DNA from: Vibrio sp. FE10
Lineage (GTDB): Bacteria > Pseudomonadota > Gammaproteobacteria > Enterobacterales > Vibrionaceae
Reading direction: 5' to 3'
DNA: 64,000 nt
Assembly: GCF_030297155.1 (NCBI RefSeq)
Contig: NZ_AP028067.1
Location: forward strand, 1,364,001-1,428,000
Below the pieces are notes generated by a model. That model had not been told where the DNA came from and ran no database searches. It saw nothing but the letters and a program-made list of their open reading frames with translations. Position numbers and translations under genes: made by a program. Within the stretch, counting starts at the first letter, position 1; every line of letters starts with the position of its first letter. This document shows, piece by piece, positions 36,978 through 45,555 of the stretch.

Positions 36978-38486
36978 TCATCTAGAAATGAATTTACTCA
37001 ATTTAAGTTTCTGATTTTTCTTAGATAAGACCTCGTTACGTATAATCCACTGTAAGCCGTAATCATGAATGGCAAAATTCATTAAGGCTAGATGCCTTTT
37101 TATCCAAAAATAGACTGACTTGCTTCTTCCTTCAATTGCTCTTTCATTCGATTTAAACCCCAGAAGCTCCTTCAACCAATCGTTTTCAGCTAACTGGCCA
37201 CAGTCTACGAATTGGTATTTGTTAAGAAAATAATTCAAAATAACCGATTGCCAGACATAATTTGGAGCATTCCAGTGGTAGTTAAACTTTTTTTGTTCCT
37301 CCGATATCTCTCCTGGTTGGATTGCCATCCTTTTGGCCATATCTTGAAACTTCATGTCGTAAGATAACCCCCTAAACTTAGATACGAAGCTTTGTATCGA
37401 TTCTGATTTTAACTTCTCAGATTTATTTATATATTGTGTATAGCGCGACTCCCAAATCTCTAAGTTCATCCAGTAAAGACTTTCTAGTTTGATGTTATCG
37501 TGCGTGCTTGAATACCTGTAAATGAGATGTACACCGCGATCCAAAACACTTGTATGGGAGTTACTAGGCACAAAAAAGATTCTGATGTTAGTTTTATCAT
37601 TTAGTTGGATTGTTGCCTTAAAAAAGGGTTTGTCCTCTAAACGGGTAAGATTAGTAATAATGGAAGTGATAACCAGTTTGGGCTCCGGTAGTGTTTTTTG
37701 ATGTCGGCCAAACAATGCCACACCAACATTAGGTAAGGGTTGGCTACCTACTGCTTGCTGCAGCCAAGCTTTTGCTTTATTACTAACAAGAGCAAGACGA
37801 TCTTTTACAGTAGAGCGGGATTCTTCCTGCAAACTCTGATTTACGCTTTGTATTAGTGACTCTTCCTTGCGATTGAATAGCCATGCACGAGGAGCTTCTT
37901 TTAGCACAAAACGTTTCAACTCACCTGGCGTAGTATCCAACTCAAGCATACTTATATCGATCTCGATACCACTTAGCTGACTAGCTTGAAACTTAGCTTT
38001 GTCTTGCTCCGATTTTTGGTGGCGATAATAAATTTCAACTGCGAGCCGTTCACCACCATGCTCAATGAGAGCATCCGCAATTACTTCACCTACTCTTTGT
38101 TCAACCTTGGCTGAGTATGTTGTTAACTTACTTAGCTGCTTATCAATGAGATATTCGTATGTGCAGCCCAATGGATCAACATAATTAACTAGGTGCTGGA
38201 TTCTCGGTAAAAACAAGCCCTCACTCGTGAACTCTACAATTATCTGCTTAGCTGCAAAGTGAAGCGCTGATTCCCCTTTACAGGCGGTATTAGCTGTGTG
38301 GGCAAAGTGTTTAAGGCGATCTTTCTTACCGCCATTCTTAGCGACCAAAGCTTCGTTACAATCTGTGCAATAACAGCCACAGGCGAGGCCGTTTTCTACT
38401 TCTGTTATGTGTTTCATTTGACCCGAAGAGTGGCGAGCCCAAACTATGGTCTTTCTTTTTTCCGAAAACACCCTCTCAGAGTACAA
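36978..38486 (-). CDS. CoiA-like competence/nuclease family protein
   Basis: The 502-residue protein begins like CoiA proteins: a zinc-binding N-terminus with Cys36, Cys38, Cys40, Cys43 (GCYCTDC), His60/His63 (LKHFAHT) and Cys69, followed by SALHFAAKQIIVEF. A nuclease-like core then has VIADALIEHGGERLAVEIYYRHQ, consistent with D-x(n)-E-x-Y/Q of the CoiA PD-(D/E)xK-type fold. The rest (about 210-502) is unassigned. CoiA is a competence factor in Gram-positive bacteria; in Gram-negative islands such proteins are probably nucleases of defence or mobile systems (inferred). It is convergent with the retron. Confidence 0.75.
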   Translation of the reverse strand: MYSERVFSEKRKTIVWARHSSGQMKHITEVENGLACGCYCTDCNEALVAKNGGKKDRLKHFAHTANTACKGESALHFAAKQIIVEFTSEGLFLPRIQHLVNYVDPLGCTYEYLIDKQLSKLTTYSAKVEQRVGEVIADALIEHGGERLAVEIYYRHQKSEQDKAKFQASQLSGIEIDISMLELDTTPGELKRFVLKEAPRAWLFNRKEESLIQSVNQSLQEESRSTVKDRLALVSNKAKAWLQQAVGSQPLPNVGVALFGRHQKTLPEPKLVITSIITNLTRLEDKPFFKATIQLNDKTNIRIFFVPSNSHTSVLDRGVHLIYRYSSTHDNIKLESLYWMNLEIWESRYTQYINKSEKLKSESIQSFVSKFRGLSYDMKFQDMAKRMAIQPGEISEEQKKFNYHWNAPNYVWQSVILNYFLNKYQFVDCGQLAENDWLKELLGFKSNERAIEGRSKSVYFWIKRHLALMNFAIHDYGLQWIIRNEVLSKKNQKLKLSKFISR

Positions 38487-38918
38487 ATTTAAATTCCCCT
38501 AAAATATCTTCATAGCCGATGAAACTAAAATATCATACAAAGCAAATAGCAAAAATGATCAAAGGTAATATAGACATGGATTGAATCACTCGTAAATATT
38601 TAGACACACTCGTGGTATTGCGATAAGTAAGATAAATGTTTTTTTTTGGTGGGGGGGGGGATTACCCCGAGATACACAATGTGGCACTTCTGGGCTTCGA
38701 AGTGCCACATTGTGAAGGCTCTTGACAAAACGATTTAGAAGTATTTATCTAAACAGTTTACTAGGCTAGAAAAGTAACTTTACTCTCAACCAAAGCAATT
38801 GAGTAGCTTCTAACATAAAATAAAGTATTGTTCTGATAACGTTTTTTTCTATTACAGATTGACGCTGATTTGAAAAATTATATATTTCTCTAATGCAATA
38901 TGCGCATTGAGGAATAGT
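38487..38918. other. Intergenic region with poly-T/poly-G tract and long hairpin
   Basis: No gene is present. It holds a run of nine T followed by GGT and ten G (to 38660) and a perfect 16-bp inverted repeat (38675-38714). Promoters for the divergent CoiA-like and RloC-like genes should lie here. Confidence 0.6.
38675..38714. repeat. Perfect 16-bp inverted repeat
   Basis: CACAATGTGGCACTTC (38675-38690) pairs exactly with GAAGTGCCACATTGTG (38699-38714) across an 8-base loop. It lacks a T tract and lies 205 bp upstream of the RloC-like gene, just after the G tract. Confidence 0.7.
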
Positions 38919-41495
38919 ATGTCGATTGAAAGCGTTGTGAGCTGGGCTAACAAGTTGAAAAAGAATCTGTGGTGGCGCCATGCCATCAGGTTAGCTATTG
39001 AGAAAGGTGAATTAGGAGGCGATGACTTACAGATTCTATTTACTGTTGCCAAAATGGAACATGACCTAGAGACCCAGGATGAATCATACTCAGACTATAT
39101 TGCGCCACTAGACCTTACCGGTTTTGGTGAAGAAGTACAGGCTGTAACCTTAAAGAGTATTGGCAAAGTAAATCATGTATCAGCATTGGTTTCTGATGCC
39201 TTGCTGGAATTCAAAACAGAAGGCCTGACTGCGGTATATGGTGACAACGGCTCTGGCAAGTCTAGTTATGCAAAAATCCTTAAAAACGCCTGCTTAACTC
39301 GTGGTGATACCCCTAACATCCTACCTAACATATATAATGATAAATCTGGAGACCCTTCTGCTGAACTTTCGATTGTCATTGCGGAAGAACAGCATTATGT
39401 GGAGTGGGCTCTGTCTGCTGCCTCTCGAGAAGACCTAAAGTCTATTCGAATCTTCGACAACACCTCTGCCGCTCACTACATTTCTGGTGAAGATACTATT
39501 GAGTACAAGCCTGTAGGAATGAAGCTCCTGGCGCAGCTTATGCGTGCCTGTGAATTTGTGCGTGCTGAAAACGAGAACGAGAAGAGACCATATGTGTCAT
39601 CTTGTCCATTGCCAAACTTTAAACCTGGTGGTAAAGCTCTCGCTTTGGTCTCGACCTTGTCGGCAAATACAAAGCCTGAAGATGTAAACGCGCTTTGTAT
39701 AGATAAAGAAACAGAAGAGTCGATCCCTGCTCTTATTGAAGAACTAACGAAACTAAGAACTAGTACGCCAGAGCAGCTTCGTAAAGGTTACAGTGACAAG
39801 TGCAAAGGTTTACAGCCGCTGCTTGTTCACTTGGTGAAGGTAAAAGATAAGTTAGAGCAAGAACGTTTCGATTTAATCAAGGCTTCTTACGATGACTATA
39901 AAACAAAGCAAGGCGCGGCTGAGTTTGCTCGCAGTCAGGCTGTTGAAGGACATGACCTTGTCGGTATCTGTTCACAAGAATGGGCGCTTATGTGGTCCCA
40001 CATTAAGACATTTGTTAAGACCCACAATAATACGCTGGCATTTCCACCAAATGAAGGTTCATCATGTCCTACGTGTCTCCAATCTATCTCGGGAGAAACT
40101 GAAGCTAAGCTGAAATCGTTTGATGACTACTTGAAAGACCAAACTCAGGTCGAAGCCAAGAAAGCGAAGGGAACATTTGACGCTTACATTGCAAACCTGA
40201 AGACCCTCAACTTCGATCTAAAACCGTATGAACTAGCTTTAAGCATGATCCGCGACTACAAAGCTGAGTATGCGGAGAGCATCATCACACTGAATGCAAA
40301 CCTTGAGACTCTTCGCGATAACCTAATTAAGAGCGAACCGGACTTTACTTCAGTCAAGGTCGATTTCAAGGGTGTTGACTGGATTACTGCTCAGCTCGCT
40401 TCTTGGAAGATGAAAGAAACTGAAGTTGCAACGAACGAAGGCTTGGCTAAGAAAATTTCAGACATAACGGCTCAGCTCCAAGAGCTTGAAGACAGAAAAG
40501 CCTTCACCGCAGCTAAACAGAATGTAATGAGTGAGATAGGTCGTTTGCAGGCGCTCGCTCTATACAACAGCCTGAGCGGTTCTTGTCAGTCGACTTCTAT
40601 CACCACTCAAACTAACGCTATTGCGAATAGTGGCGCCGTAGGTGCTCTGCAAACTGCATTCAGTGCGGAGTTGGAGAAGCTAAACTTTGACAGCTTCAAT
40701 GTGGGTACCGTGACTCGCGGGCATCGCGGTAAGCAAATGCTGAAGATTCGCTTAACAGACAAACCTAATGGAATCTCGGATGTAGCAAGTGAAGGTGAGC
40801 AAAAGTGTGTTGCTTTAGCCAGTTTCTTAGCCGAACTTACTGTAGATGACAGGAGATCAGCCATCATCTTCGATGATCCGATTAACTCGCTGGATCACAG
40901 ATGGCGCCGTATGTTTGCAAATCGTATAGCTCAAGAAGCTTTAACGCGACAGGTTATCGTGTTTACGCACGACATGTCGTTCTTGAAAATGCTAGAGGAG
41001 TCCACTGGGGTAGCTCAAGCTAAATTGGATGTAATTTCTATCCGAAAATTAGGTGATGTAGCCGGTTACCCATTCCAAGAACCGCCGTGGGACGCTAAGA
41101 ATACAAGCGCTCGAGTTGGTGAGTTGAAGAACTTGGCTCCTAAACTCAAAAAGATGGAAACATCAGGTGATTTCAGTTACGAAATGAACGTCAAGCATGG
41201 CTATGGTTTGATGCGCGAAACCTATGAACGTCTTGTAGAAGAGTGGCTACTAAGAAAGGTTGTTGAGCGATTTGGGCGAGCGGTTAAGACTCAAAGCTTG
41301 AAAGAGATTGTCGGCGACGTTACATCTGAGGATAACGATATTATCAATGCTGCGATGTCAAAGTGCAGTACTTACATGTGCGGTCATGACAATGCGACTG
41401 GGTTGGCAGTTGACTGCCCACGAGCGAGTGAATTTGAGAAGGATGTGAACGCTTTGGACGCATATTTCAAAGCTCTGAAGAAGCGTCGTAACTAA
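38919..41495 (+). CDS. RloC-like zinc-hook ATPase, possible anticodon nuclease
   Basis: The ATG at 38919 is chosen (GAGGAAT upstream); the product is 858 residues. It has Walker A GDNGSGKSS (108-116), long coiled-coil stretches around a zinc hook CPTC (383-386), a signature-like ASEGEQKCVALASFLAEL, Walker B AIIFDDPINSLDH (Asp652, Asp653) and VFTHDMSF. The C-terminal domain has R-x3-E (Arg766, Glu770) and a downstream His823 (CGHDNA), recalling the Arg-Glu-His triad of PrrC/RloC tRNA anticodon nucleases, though the E-to-H spacing is longer than in PrrC. RloC senses DNA damage or phage and cleaves tRNA. The defence role fits the island; the nuclease assignment is inferred. Confidence 0.7.
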   Translation: MSIESVVSWANKLKKNLWWRHAIRLAIEKGELGGDDLQILFTVAKMEHDLETQDESYSDYIAPLDLTGFGEEVQAVTLKSIGKVNHVSALVSDALLEFKTEGLTAVYGDNGSGKSSYAKILKNACLTRGDTPNILPNIYNDKSGDPSAELSIVIAEEQHYVEWALSAASREDLKSIRIFDNTSAAHYISGEDTIEYKPVGMKLLAQLMRACEFVRAENENEKRPYVSSCPLPNFKPGGKALALVSTLSANTKPEDVNALCIDKETEESIPALIEELTKLRTSTPEQLRKGYSDKCKGLQPLLVHLVKVKDKLEQERFDLIKASYDDYKTKQGAAEFARSQAVEGHDLVGICSQEWALMWSHIKTFVKTHNNTLAFPPNEGSSCPTCLQSISGETEAKLKSFDDYLKDQTQVEAKKAKGTFDAYIANLKTLNFDLKPYELALSMIRDYKAEYAESIITLNANLETLRDNLIKSEPDFTSVKVDFKGVDWITAQLASWKMKETEVATNEGLAKKISDITAQLQELEDRKAFTAAKQNVMSEIGRLQALALYNSLSGSCQSTSITTQTNAIANSGAVGALQTAFSAELEKLNFDSFNVGTVTRGHRGKQMLKIRLTDKPNGISDVASEGEQKCVALASFLAELTVDDRRSAIIFDDPINSLDHRWRRMFANRIAQEALTRQVIVFTHDMSFLKMLEESTGVAQAKLDVISIRKLGDVAGYPFQEPPWDAKNTSARVGELKNLAPKLKKMETSGDFSYEMNVKHGYGLMRETYERLVEEWLLRKVVERFGRAVKTQSLKEIVGDVTSEDNDIINAAMSKCSTYMCGHDNATGLAVDCPRASEFEKDVNALDAYFKALKKRRN

Positions 41496-41938
41496 AGTAA
41501 CAATAAAGCGTCTTACTGGAGGCGCTTTAATTATTCTAGCCCCTAACCTCAGTCTTCTAAAAAGTTTCTATCAACTAATGGAATAAAACCGGAAACCAAA
41601 ACAAAATATACTTCTGCTTGCCTACATAGCCGCAGGCTTGCTCTGTATAGTCAATACCTTATGCCAAGTTCGGTAACTTTCCACACTTTTAGTTATTCTT
41701 GCATTGCTAAGTAGCAAAGTCATTGGCACATTTCTGGCCAGAAACGACTTAGACAGTTTTCCGATAGTTGAATTTGGCTTGAAATGCGCCTAGTATTTTA
41801 ACCAAGAAAAACTACTGTATAAGTCCACCTTTCGTCCACCCTTAATCCACCCAAGCAATATTGGAATAAAGTGGGGAAGGGGAAAGTTGATTATTTTCAG
41901 TGTATTGAGCGAGATTTACGACGTTTTTGATGGCTCAA
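41496..41938. other. Right end of the island, non-coding
   Basis: It contains a weak terminator hairpin (TAAAGCG / CGCTTTA, 41504-41529) after the RloC-like gene, and the arm-type repeat at 41811-41829. That repeat is followed by two further spaced TCCACC units (CGTCCACC, AATCCACC) before the 26-bp repeat. No gene is seen. Confidence 0.6.
41811..41829. repeat. Arm-type repeat, right end
   Basis: ACTACTGTATAAGTCCACC matches 21186-21204 with one mismatch and is extended by two more TCCACC units about 10 bp apart, as in clustered integrase arm sites. Confidence 0.55.
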
Positions 41939-41964
41939 AAACGGTGAAACCCCGATGTTGGTAG
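41939..41964. repeat. Right attachment-site repeat (attR candidate)
   Basis: This 26-bp copy is identical to 21025-21050. Its last 19 bases form one arm plus the loop of the rplY terminator hairpin. Confidence 0.85.
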
Positions 41965-41976
41965 CATCGGGGTTTC
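41939..41976 (-). terminator. rplY: rplY terminator, island insertion site
   Basis: The 12-bp perfect stem (41946-41957 and 41965-41976; CATCGGGGTTTC arm) has a 7-base loop. Read on the - strand it is followed by ACCGTTTTT, so it terminates rplY. The hairpin remains whole on this side of the island. Confidence 0.85.
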
Positions 41977-42064
41977 GAATTTCTAGATTTCTCGACTGGT
42001 AAGATCGATAGTCTTTTCTATGCAGAAGGCTTGGAATTATCCAATCTTATTCCTTGGTAGGGAA

Positions 42065-42343
42065 TTAGATACGGATGAAGTCCATGTGCTCAACTTTAGG
42101 CTTGAACGCGTGACGTTGAACGTCTTGCGGCTTAACCTTAACTTCTGCGCCGTCAATCAGTAGAGTGATTGCTTCGTAGAATTCAGGCTTATCCATTTGG
42201 TTGATCACTTCAGCGTGAACAAGTTCGATAGCTACAGCTGCTGCTTCGCCACCGTAGATTACAGCTGGGAATTTACCAGCGTGACGTAGGCGGCGGCTCG
42301 CACCTTTACCTAGTTCAGTACGTACTACTGCTTCAAATTTCAT
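42065..42343 (-). CDS. rplY: 50S ribosomal protein L25
   Basis: The 92-residue protein ([32 protein letters not shown]...) is the short L25 form of gammaproteobacteria that binds 5S rRNA. It is full-length and a single gene with its own terminator, which is the site used by the genomic island. Confidence 0.97.
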   Translation of the reverse strand: MKFEAVVRTELGKGASRRLRHAGKFPAVIYGGEAAAVAIELVHAEVINQMDKPEFYEAITLLIDGAEVKVKPQDVQRHAFKPKVEHMDFIRI

Positions 42344-42712
42344 AGTTTTACTCTCAAATTAGTAAAAATTAACTTCACACCTCAATGCGACCTTGAGTAT
42401 GTGGTAAAGCTTATGCATAAACGAGTTCATGCTTAAGCGAGCGCGGATACTAACATCACATTCAAATCTGAGCAAGTCAGAAGCCCATCTCAAAGTGAAT
42501 TTCCTTCGATAAATGATTCGTTTGGAGATAAAACGTTCACTAACTCTTATTTACCCCATTTTATCGCCTTTTAGATTGCCAATCTTATCTATTTATAGTG
42601 CTGCTAAATCATCAAGTTAATGAACGGAAAATGAATGTTCGCCTAAGACTTGGTTAAGGCTTGGTTAGTTATTCTTAATGCTAATCAAACAGCAGAATGA
42701 ATAGGTGAAGTT
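42344..42712. other. Intergenic region between rplY and the GT2 gene
   Basis: It should contain the promoters of the divergent rplY and glycosyltransferase genes. The sequence is A+T-rich; no RNA gene, riboswitch or repeat was recognised. Confidence 0.4.
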
Positions 42713-43441
42713 ATGGAACCAGTAAGCATTGTCGTTATTACATTAAACGAAGAGAAACGAATTGGTCGCTTGATGGAAGAGTTGAGTGTGCAAACCCACC
42801 AAGAGTTCGAAGTGATTGTCGTCGACTCCAACAGTGAAGATAACACCAGAGAAGTCGCTCAGGCTTATGAAAGCGCCTTGCCAGAGCTGACTGTGCATCA
42901 TATGGAAGAGCGTGGCGTGAGCTTAGGGCGAAACACTGGCGCTTCTTTGGCTAAGCATTCGAGAATCCTATTCCTAGATGCCGATGTCAGTTTGCCTCGA
43001 AACTTCTTAGCAAAAGCGCTCTATGAGCTTGATGAAAGAAAGCTGGAAGTGGCTGGCGTATACATGAGCTCTAAAGGGTTACCTTTGGTGCATAAATTAG
43101 GTTACGGGCTGTTCAACGCAGGTTTGCTTACAACCCAATACTTTTTTCCAACAGCGGTTGGTGCTTGTATTTTCTCGACCAAACGAGTGCATCAAGAGAT
43201 AGGTGGCTTTGATGAAGCTATCGTCCTTTGTGAAGATTGTGATTACGTGAAAAGAGCCAGCAAGACTTGGCGTTTTCGCTTCCTTAACATGACTTTTGGA
43301 TTCGACCCTAGAAGGCTTGATCAAGATGGGATCATGAAAACGGGTATGACGTATTTGAAAGCCAATGTACGACGCTTTTTCTCTGGTGAGATGCGTAACA
43401 ATAAAATGAAATACAAGTTCGGACACTATAACGAGCAATAA
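42713..43441 (+). CDS. Glycosyltransferase family 2
   Basis: The 242-residue GT-A fold protein starts with VSIVVITLNEEKRIGRLMEEL and VIVVDSNSEDNT, then GRNTGASLAKHSRILFLDADV, a DxD-type metal-nucleotide-sugar site. FDEAIVLCEDCDYVKRA serves the acceptor side. One hydrophobic stretch near residues 125-150 may associate with the membrane. It is followed 14 bp later by a DedA-type gene and probably shares its operon. Donor and acceptor are unknown; a lipid or envelope glycan is likely given the neighbour. Confidence 0.9.
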   Translation: MEPVSIVVITLNEEKRIGRLMEELSVQTHQEFEVIVVDSNSEDNTREVAQAYESALPELTVHHMEERGVSLGRNTGASLAKHSRILFLDADVSLPRNFLAKALYELDERKLEVAGVYMSSKGLPLVHKLGYGLFNAGLLTTQYFFPTAVGACIFSTKRVHQEIGGFDEAIVLCEDCDYVKRASKTWRFRFLNMTFGFDPRRLDQDGIMKTGMTYLKANVRRFFSGEMRNNKMKYKFGHYNEQ

Positions 43442-43455
43442 GCGTTGGGGTTGAA

Positions 43456-44763
43456 ATGTTTGAAGGAATAGGACTTTTCTTAGGGGCTTTAGGTGATGCG
43501 TTGATTGGCCCCAACTTGTTTGTGCCCGGTGAGCCCTTCTTTATCGCAGCGGGGTACCAAGCGTATTCAGGGGTTTGGTCTGCGCTGGTGTTTGTGATGT
43601 TTGGCGGCCTATTGGGTGATCAGTTGAGTTATTTGATTGGTTACCGATACGGCGCAAAAGCACAGCGTAAACTGATCAAGTTCCGCCCTAAAACCAGAAG
43701 GCTGATTGCGCGTTGTCGATACTTAATTGCTCGTAAGGGAACCTATCTCATAGTATTCGCCCGTCTGTTAGGGCCTATTGCATGGGTTGTGCCATTCATT
43801 GCCGGTTCTCACCGTGTACCGTGGCGTAGTTTTAGCGTATTAGCTTTGTTTGGGCTCATTCTTGGCGGCGGACAATTTATCGCTTGGGGTATGTTATTGG
43901 CGCATGGCGTCGAGAGCTTTCCTTTGCTCAACAGCGTTAAGATATTCCTCGCTGAACACCAAAGCTTACTACTTGGCGCATTTGCCGTTTTAGTCGTCAC
44001 GATTATCGGTTATAGAATGAAATGGCGACACCTGATGCTGAAATCGAGTGCCTTGTTGTTAGCATCGGTTGTATACGCTAATTACGCGCATTTCTTTTGG
44101 AAAGCGGATGATTTTTTAACTCAGCAAATATCTGAAGAGGTCGCTTCTATAGACCTTGAGCAAGTGACATATAAGGCATTTCCCGGCCTGTCTCCAATTT
44201 ATGACGCGCAAGCGATTAATGTTGTTTACGTTGGGGAGTCACCGCGTGAATTGATGAATCAGCTCGGTTGGATAGAGAATCAAACCTTCTCTCGTAATGA
44301 GATTGAATGGACAGGTTATCTCGCATTGTTGAAAGAGAAGACGCCGCCAGTGTCTGATTTGTACTGGCAAAACAAGCCGCAGGATATGGCTTTTCAACTG
44401 CCGGGGAATCTGATGAAAAGAAGCCATATTCGTTGGTGGAATGCAGGGCTTGATCATAATAGCAATCGACCTAAGTGGTTAGGCGCAATCAGCTACGATG
44501 ATGGTCTTAAAGTGACCCCGTACTCTGGTATTGTCACCATTCTTCATCGGGTTGATCCCAATGTGGATGAAGAGCGCGATAGATTGGCAGAACAGATTAA
44601 ATCGATTAATCCGAGTCTAGGCATCGCGAATTTGCCACTTGCCAAGGCTGAGGTGATGAATGATAACAATGACTATTATACCGACGGCAACATACTCATG
44701 ATTGGTGCGAGTTCCTATGGTTTTGACGAACAGAAACTGGATGTTGCAGCCAATGATATATAG
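43456..44763 (+). CDS. DedA-type membrane protein fused to LssY-like C-terminal domain
   Basis: The 435-residue protein has an N-terminal DedA (VTT/SNARE-associated) part of about 200 residues: LFVPGEPFFIAAGYQAYSG, GGLLGDQLSYLIGYRYG and the conserved FARLLGPIAWVVPFIAG motif, with several membrane segments. Residues about 215-435 are soluble and resemble the LssY C-terminal domain (YVGESPRELMNQLGWIENQ, PVSDLYWQNKPQDMAFQ, RSHIRWWN). DedA proteins move phospholipid or undecaprenyl phosphate carriers. The fusion, next to a GT2, suggests lipid-linked glycan traffic (inferred). Confidence 0.85.
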   Translation: MFEGIGLFLGALGDALIGPNLFVPGEPFFIAAGYQAYSGVWSALVFVMFGGLLGDQLSYLIGYRYGAKAQRKLIKFRPKTRRLIARCRYLIARKGTYLIVFARLLGPIAWVVPFIAGSHRVPWRSFSVLALFGLILGGGQFIAWGMLLAHGVESFPLLNSVKIFLAEHQSLLLGAFAVLVVTIIGYRMKWRHLMLKSSALLLASVVYANYAHFFWKADDFLTQQISEEVASIDLEQVTYKAFPGLSPIYDAQAINVVYVGESPRELMNQLGWIENQTFSRNEIEWTGYLALLKEKTPPVSDLYWQNKPQDMAFQLPGNLMKRSHIRWWNAGLDHNSNRPKWLGAISYDDGLKVTPYSGIVTILHRVDPNVDEERDRLAEQIKSINPSLGIANLPLAKAEVMNDNNDYYTDGNILMIGASSYGFDEQKLDVAANDI

Positions 44764-44988
44764 ACCCCCGAACCAACACATAACACTCAATTCTTCCTCT
44801 TCTCCGGTTATCCCATTGATTCTTGGAATGTTCCCATTGAGCCTTGTTTGAACCCTTCTTAACATCATGCTCAGTGGGATATTCACCACTGTTGAGTTCC
44901 AAATCAAAGTCCTTGTTCCGCAATAATATCTCTGCCTTTGTCTATGCTAATAAGGTGCTATTAAGAAGCACAAGCTAAGGACAAAGTT

Positions 44989-45369
44989 ATGCAAATGAAT
45001 CCGATTGGTTGGTTTGAAATTTACGTCGACGATATGATGCGAGCGAAGGCTTTTTACGAGGCTGTGTTTAATGTCACTCTTGATAAGCTAGATGTTGAAG
45101 CTGGAATGGATGTTGAAATGTGGGTGTTCCCTTGTGATATGGACAGCTACGGCGCTACAGGTGCGCTGTGTTATATGTCTCATGTCAAAGCTGGCGGCAA
45201 CAGTACAATGGTCTATTTCTCTTGTGAGGATTGTGCGACAGAAGCTAGTCGAGCCGCTGAAAACGGCGGTGCTTTACAAGTGCCGAAAATGGCGATTGGC
45301 CAGCATGGTTTTATCAGTATTGTGAGTGATAGTGAAGGCAACATGATAGGGCTTCACTCCATGCAATGA
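44989..45369 (+). CDS. VOC-superfamily (glyoxalase-like) protein
   Basis: The 126-residue protein has a vicinal-oxygen-chelate fold pattern: IGWFEIYVDDMMRAKAFYEAVFNVTLDKL, MVYFSCEDCATEASRAAENGGALQVPKMAIGQHGFISIVSDSEGNMIGLHS. Such proteins are metal-dependent dioxygenases, lyases or drug-binding proteins; which one is not evident. It is a single gene; AAGGACAAAG precedes the ATG. Confidence 0.88.
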   Translation: MQMNPIGWFEIYVDDMMRAKAFYEAVFNVTLDKLDVEAGMDVEMWVFPCDMDSYGATGALCYMSHVKAGGNSTMVYFSCEDCATEASRAAENGGALQVPKMAIGQHGFISIVSDSEGNMIGLHSMQ

Positions 45370-45477
45370 CTGGCGATGGTTGGAATGACTATGATCGGAT
45401 TGAATAAGGTCGGACTGACCATGGACGTGCTGGTTATGTTGAAGATGTAGCCGCTCAATACAACGGTGTATTGGTAG

Positions 45478-45512
45478 AAAAAAGCAGGAGTTTGCCAAAT
45501 TGTGCAAACTCC
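45478..45512 (-). terminator. Terminator of the histidine kinase operon
   Basis: GGAGTTTGC (45487-45495) / GCAAACTCC (45504-45512) forms the stem. On the - strand it is followed by TGCTTTTTT, and it lies 44 bp after the kinase stop. Confidence 0.85.
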
Positions 45513-45555
45513 CACTTTTATGTACCGCTTAGCTTTTATGTTCCGATTAAGAGCT

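Larger units (their letters stand above)
21025..41964. mobile_element. 20.9-kb genomic island in the rplY terminator, carrying defence-like genes
   Basis: The element is bounded by a 26-bp perfect direct repeat (21025-21050 and 41939-41964). It has an integrase gene near the left end, a second tyrosine recombinase, an IS21-family element, and a cargo of methylase, nuclease-like, retron, CoiA-like and RloC-like genes. The right repeat is the distal arm and loop of the rplY terminator hairpin, so insertion keeps rplY termination intact. No conjugation or phage structural genes are seen, so it is an integrative element that would need help to move, or is no longer mobile. Confidence 0.85.

Noticed and set aside
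21025..41964. Prophage or conjugative element
   Set aside because: No capsid, tail, portal, terminase, relaxase or type IV secretion genes can be found between the repeats.
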